Shown in pieces: positions 7,203-9,198 of a stretch of 9,198 nucleotides of DNA (position 1 is the stretch's first letter; each line of letters opens with the position of its first letter). Source of the stretch: Bacillota bacterium (GTDB lineage Bacteria; Bacillota_I; Bacilli_A; Acholeplasmatales; UBA5453); assembly GCA_023436805.1 (NCBI GenBank), contig JAEZHT010000017.1:1-9198 (forward strand). The letters are read 5' to 3'. The notes under the pieces are model-generated. The model did no database searches and had not been told where the DNA came from. It was given only the letters and a program-made list of their open reading frames with translations. The translations under genes were made by a program, and so were the position numbers.

Positions 7203-7375
7203 CCACTTATGAAGTAGGGATGCAAATCCAAACCAAAAAGCCTCACGTATGCGGGAGCAACGCGTGGACGGTCATACGCACAGGCGCGGACATCAAAATT
7301 AAATGTAACGGGTGTGCGCGCGAAGTTATGATTCCAAAGTTTGAGTTAGATAAGAAAATAAAAGCCCAAAAATAG
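7199..7375 (+). CDS. DUF951 small zinc-ribbon-like protein
   Basis: A 58-residue gene starting at an ATGA overlap with the parB stop (7199-7202) and ending in TAG 7373-7375. The protein matches the DUF951 pattern I remember: an N-terminal YEVG, KKPHVCGSNAW (13-23), then IRTGADIKIKCNGC (26-39) and REVM. Cys18, Cys36 and Cys39 plus His16 are candidate metal ligands, suggesting a small beta-barrel or zinc-ribbon that might bind nucleic acid; no function is established to my knowledge. The family commonly lies beside parB or ychF in Firmicutes, so position supports the call. No Shine-Dalgarno precedes it, so it is probably translated by reinitiation after parB. Its middle (7261-7320) is about 57% G+C, richer than its neighbours. 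It is easily missed because of its length. Confidence 0.9.
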   Translation: MTTYEVGMQIQTKKPHVCGSNAWTVIRTGADIKIKCNGCAREVMIPKFELDKKIKAQK

Positions 7376-7394
7376 CCATAAAACAAGATTTCAG

Positions 7395-7427
7395 AAAAAA
7401 TGTAACAATAGGTGTTGCATTTTTTTA
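7395..7427 (+). terminator. Terminator of the mnmG-DUF951 operon
   Basis: AATGTAACA (7399-7407), loop ATAGG, TGTTGCATT (7413-7421) with one G-U pair. Flanking A6 and T7 tracts extend the stem, so it could terminate in both directions. It lies 20 nt after the DUF951 stop. The 3' arm doubles as a -35 box (see 7415). Confidence 0.85.
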
Positions 7428-7443
7428 TTGGTTAGGTTAGAAT
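7415..7443 (+). promoter_or_regulatory. Promoter of tRNA-Tyr, overlapping the terminator
   Basis: TTGCAT (7415-7420), a 17-bp spacer and TAGAAT (7438-7443). Spacing is ideal, and the start would fall near 7450, 14 nt before the tRNA. The -35 box is within the 3' arm of the terminator hairpin. The same TAGAAT -10 with 17-bp spacing is used ahead of mnmG. Confidence 0.72.
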
Positions 7444-7463
7444 AAAAAAGCACACGGCAAACC

Positions 7464-7548
7464 GGAGGGGTAGCGAAGAGGCTAAACGCGGCAGACTGTA
7501 AATCTGCTCCCAAAGGGTTCGGCGGTTCGAAACCGTCCCCCTCCACCA
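7464..7548 (+). tRNA. tRNA-Tyr (anticodon GUA), CCA encoded
   Basis: Complete 85-nt class II tRNA. The acceptor GGAGGGG (7464-7470) pairs with CCCCTCC (7538-7544), followed by discriminator A and a genomically encoded CCA (7546-7548). The D stem is GCG/CGC (7473-7475 and 7487-7489), with G7480-G7481 in the loop. The anticodon stem GCAGA/TCTGC (7491-7495 and 7503-7507) holds loop CTGTAAA with GTA at 7498-7500. A long variable arm, CCC-AAA-GGG (7509-7517), is as expected for bacterial tRNA-Tyr. The T stem GGCGG/CCGTC encloses TTCGAAA (7526-7532). It decodes UAU and UAC. It sits about 215 nt upstream of the 16S gene. Confidence 0.97.
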
Positions 7549-7549
7549 C

Positions 7550-7580
7550 TTTTTAACAGCTTAAAGATAAGGGTTAAAAA
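7550..7580. repeat. Inverted repeat between tRNA-Tyr and the rRNA promoter
   Basis: TTTTTAAC (7550-7557) pairs with GTTAAAAA (7573-7580), and inside it CTTA (7560-7563) pairs with TAAG (7568-7571) around an AAGA loop. As RNA from the + strand, the hairpin is preceded rather than followed by the T-run, so it is a poor + strand terminator; read on the - strand it has terminator shape. It could mark the 3' end of the tRNA transcript or an upstream AT-rich element of the rRNA promoter. Confidence 0.5.
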
Positions 7581-7595
7581 AAGTCAGACAAATAC

Positions 7596-7624
7596 TTGAC
7601 AACCCTATTTTAGAGTGTTAAAAT
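7596..7624 (+). promoter_or_regulatory. rRNA operon promoter
   Basis: A perfect TTGACA (7596-7601), a 17-bp spacer and TAAAAT (7619-7624), with TGT just before the -10 forming an extended -10. Transcription would start near 7631. This is the strongest promoter visible here, in keeping with rRNA demand, and it is preceded by AT-rich DNA that could act as an UP element. Confidence 0.88.
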
Positions 7625-7630
7625 GAATAA

Positions 7631-7673
7631 GCACGAAATCCGTGTGAAGAAAAATTGGTCTTTGAAAACTGAA
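7631..7673 (+). promoter_or_regulatory. boxB/boxA-like antitermination leader
   Basis: At the start of the rRNA transcript a small hairpin, CACG (7632-7635) with CGTG (7641-7644), resembles boxB. It is followed at 7656-7673 by TGGTCTTTGAAAACTGAA, which resembles the boxA region preceding many Firmicute 16S genes (TGTTCTTTGAAAACT). Such leaders recruit NusB/S10 complexes so polymerase can transcribe untranslated rRNA. The call rests on motif similarity and position. Confidence 0.6.
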
Positions 7674-7708
7674 TGATGATGAGTGTATAAAGAATAAACA
7701 TAAAAGCA

Positions 7709-7752
7709 ATTCTAATGAAAGTTTAGAATAAAAAGATAAGAGCTAATTCTTA
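7709..7752 (+). other. 16S leader hairpins, possible processing region
   Basis: Two stem-loops precede the mature 16S: ATTCTAA (7709-7715) with TTAGAAT (7723-7729), and TAAGA (7737-7741) with TCTTA (7748-7752). They may shape 5' processing of the precursor. The RNase III stem partner would be downstream of 16S, outside the window, so the processing site cannot be placed. Confidence 0.4.
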
Positions 7753-7764
7753 CAATTCAAATAT

Positions 7765-9198
<1,434 letters not shown>

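Overview
The window looks like part of the chromosome of a low-GC, Firmicute-derived bacterium, most likely a member of the Acholeplasmataceae (Acholeplasma or a close relative). The partial 16S rRNA reads like Acholeplasma to me, from memory and not from an alignment. The protein genes use TGG for Trp, and parB ends in TGA. The standard code therefore applies, which argues against Mycoplasma or Spiroplasma.

Layout, left to right. (1) Positions 1-183 are the right end of an IS200/IS605-type element: the last codons of TnpB followed by a structured right end that should encode the omega (right-end) guide RNA. (2) Positions 184-336 are intergenic and hold an imperfect inverted repeat, a rho-independent terminator and an extended -10 promoter. 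(3) A two-gene unit follows: an unrecognised two-helix membrane protein with an acidic tail (337-984) and transketolase (996-2951), closed by a terminator. (4) A promoter at 2994-3022 starts a tightly packed operon, mnmG - rsmG - parA - parB - a 58-codon DUF951 gene (3045-7375). Its spacings are 1 nt, 10 nt, a 17-nt overlap and a 4-nt ATGA overlap. It ends in a terminator whose 3' arm also carries the -35 box of the next promoter. (5) tRNA-Tyr(GUA) lies at 7464-7548. (6) A strong promoter, a boxB/boxA-like leader and the first ~1,434 nt of 16S rRNA run off the right edge. All genes are on the + strand.

Functionally, mnmG and rsmG modify the translation machinery (tRNA wobble uridine, 16S G527 region), and parA/parB segregate the chromosome. 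This order is the conserved origin-proximal block of Firmicutes, but mnmE and noc are absent from the expected places, transketolase lies upstream and an rRNA operon lies downstream. A 14/16 match to the canonical parS site lies inside tkt, about 3.8 kb from parB.

Most of the window is housekeeping DNA. The points most worth following up are the TnpB right end with its readable guide, the candidate parS, the small DUF951 gene, the atypical C-terminal region of ParA, and the overlapping terminator/promoter before tRNA-Tyr. I see no convincing undescribed multi-gene system.
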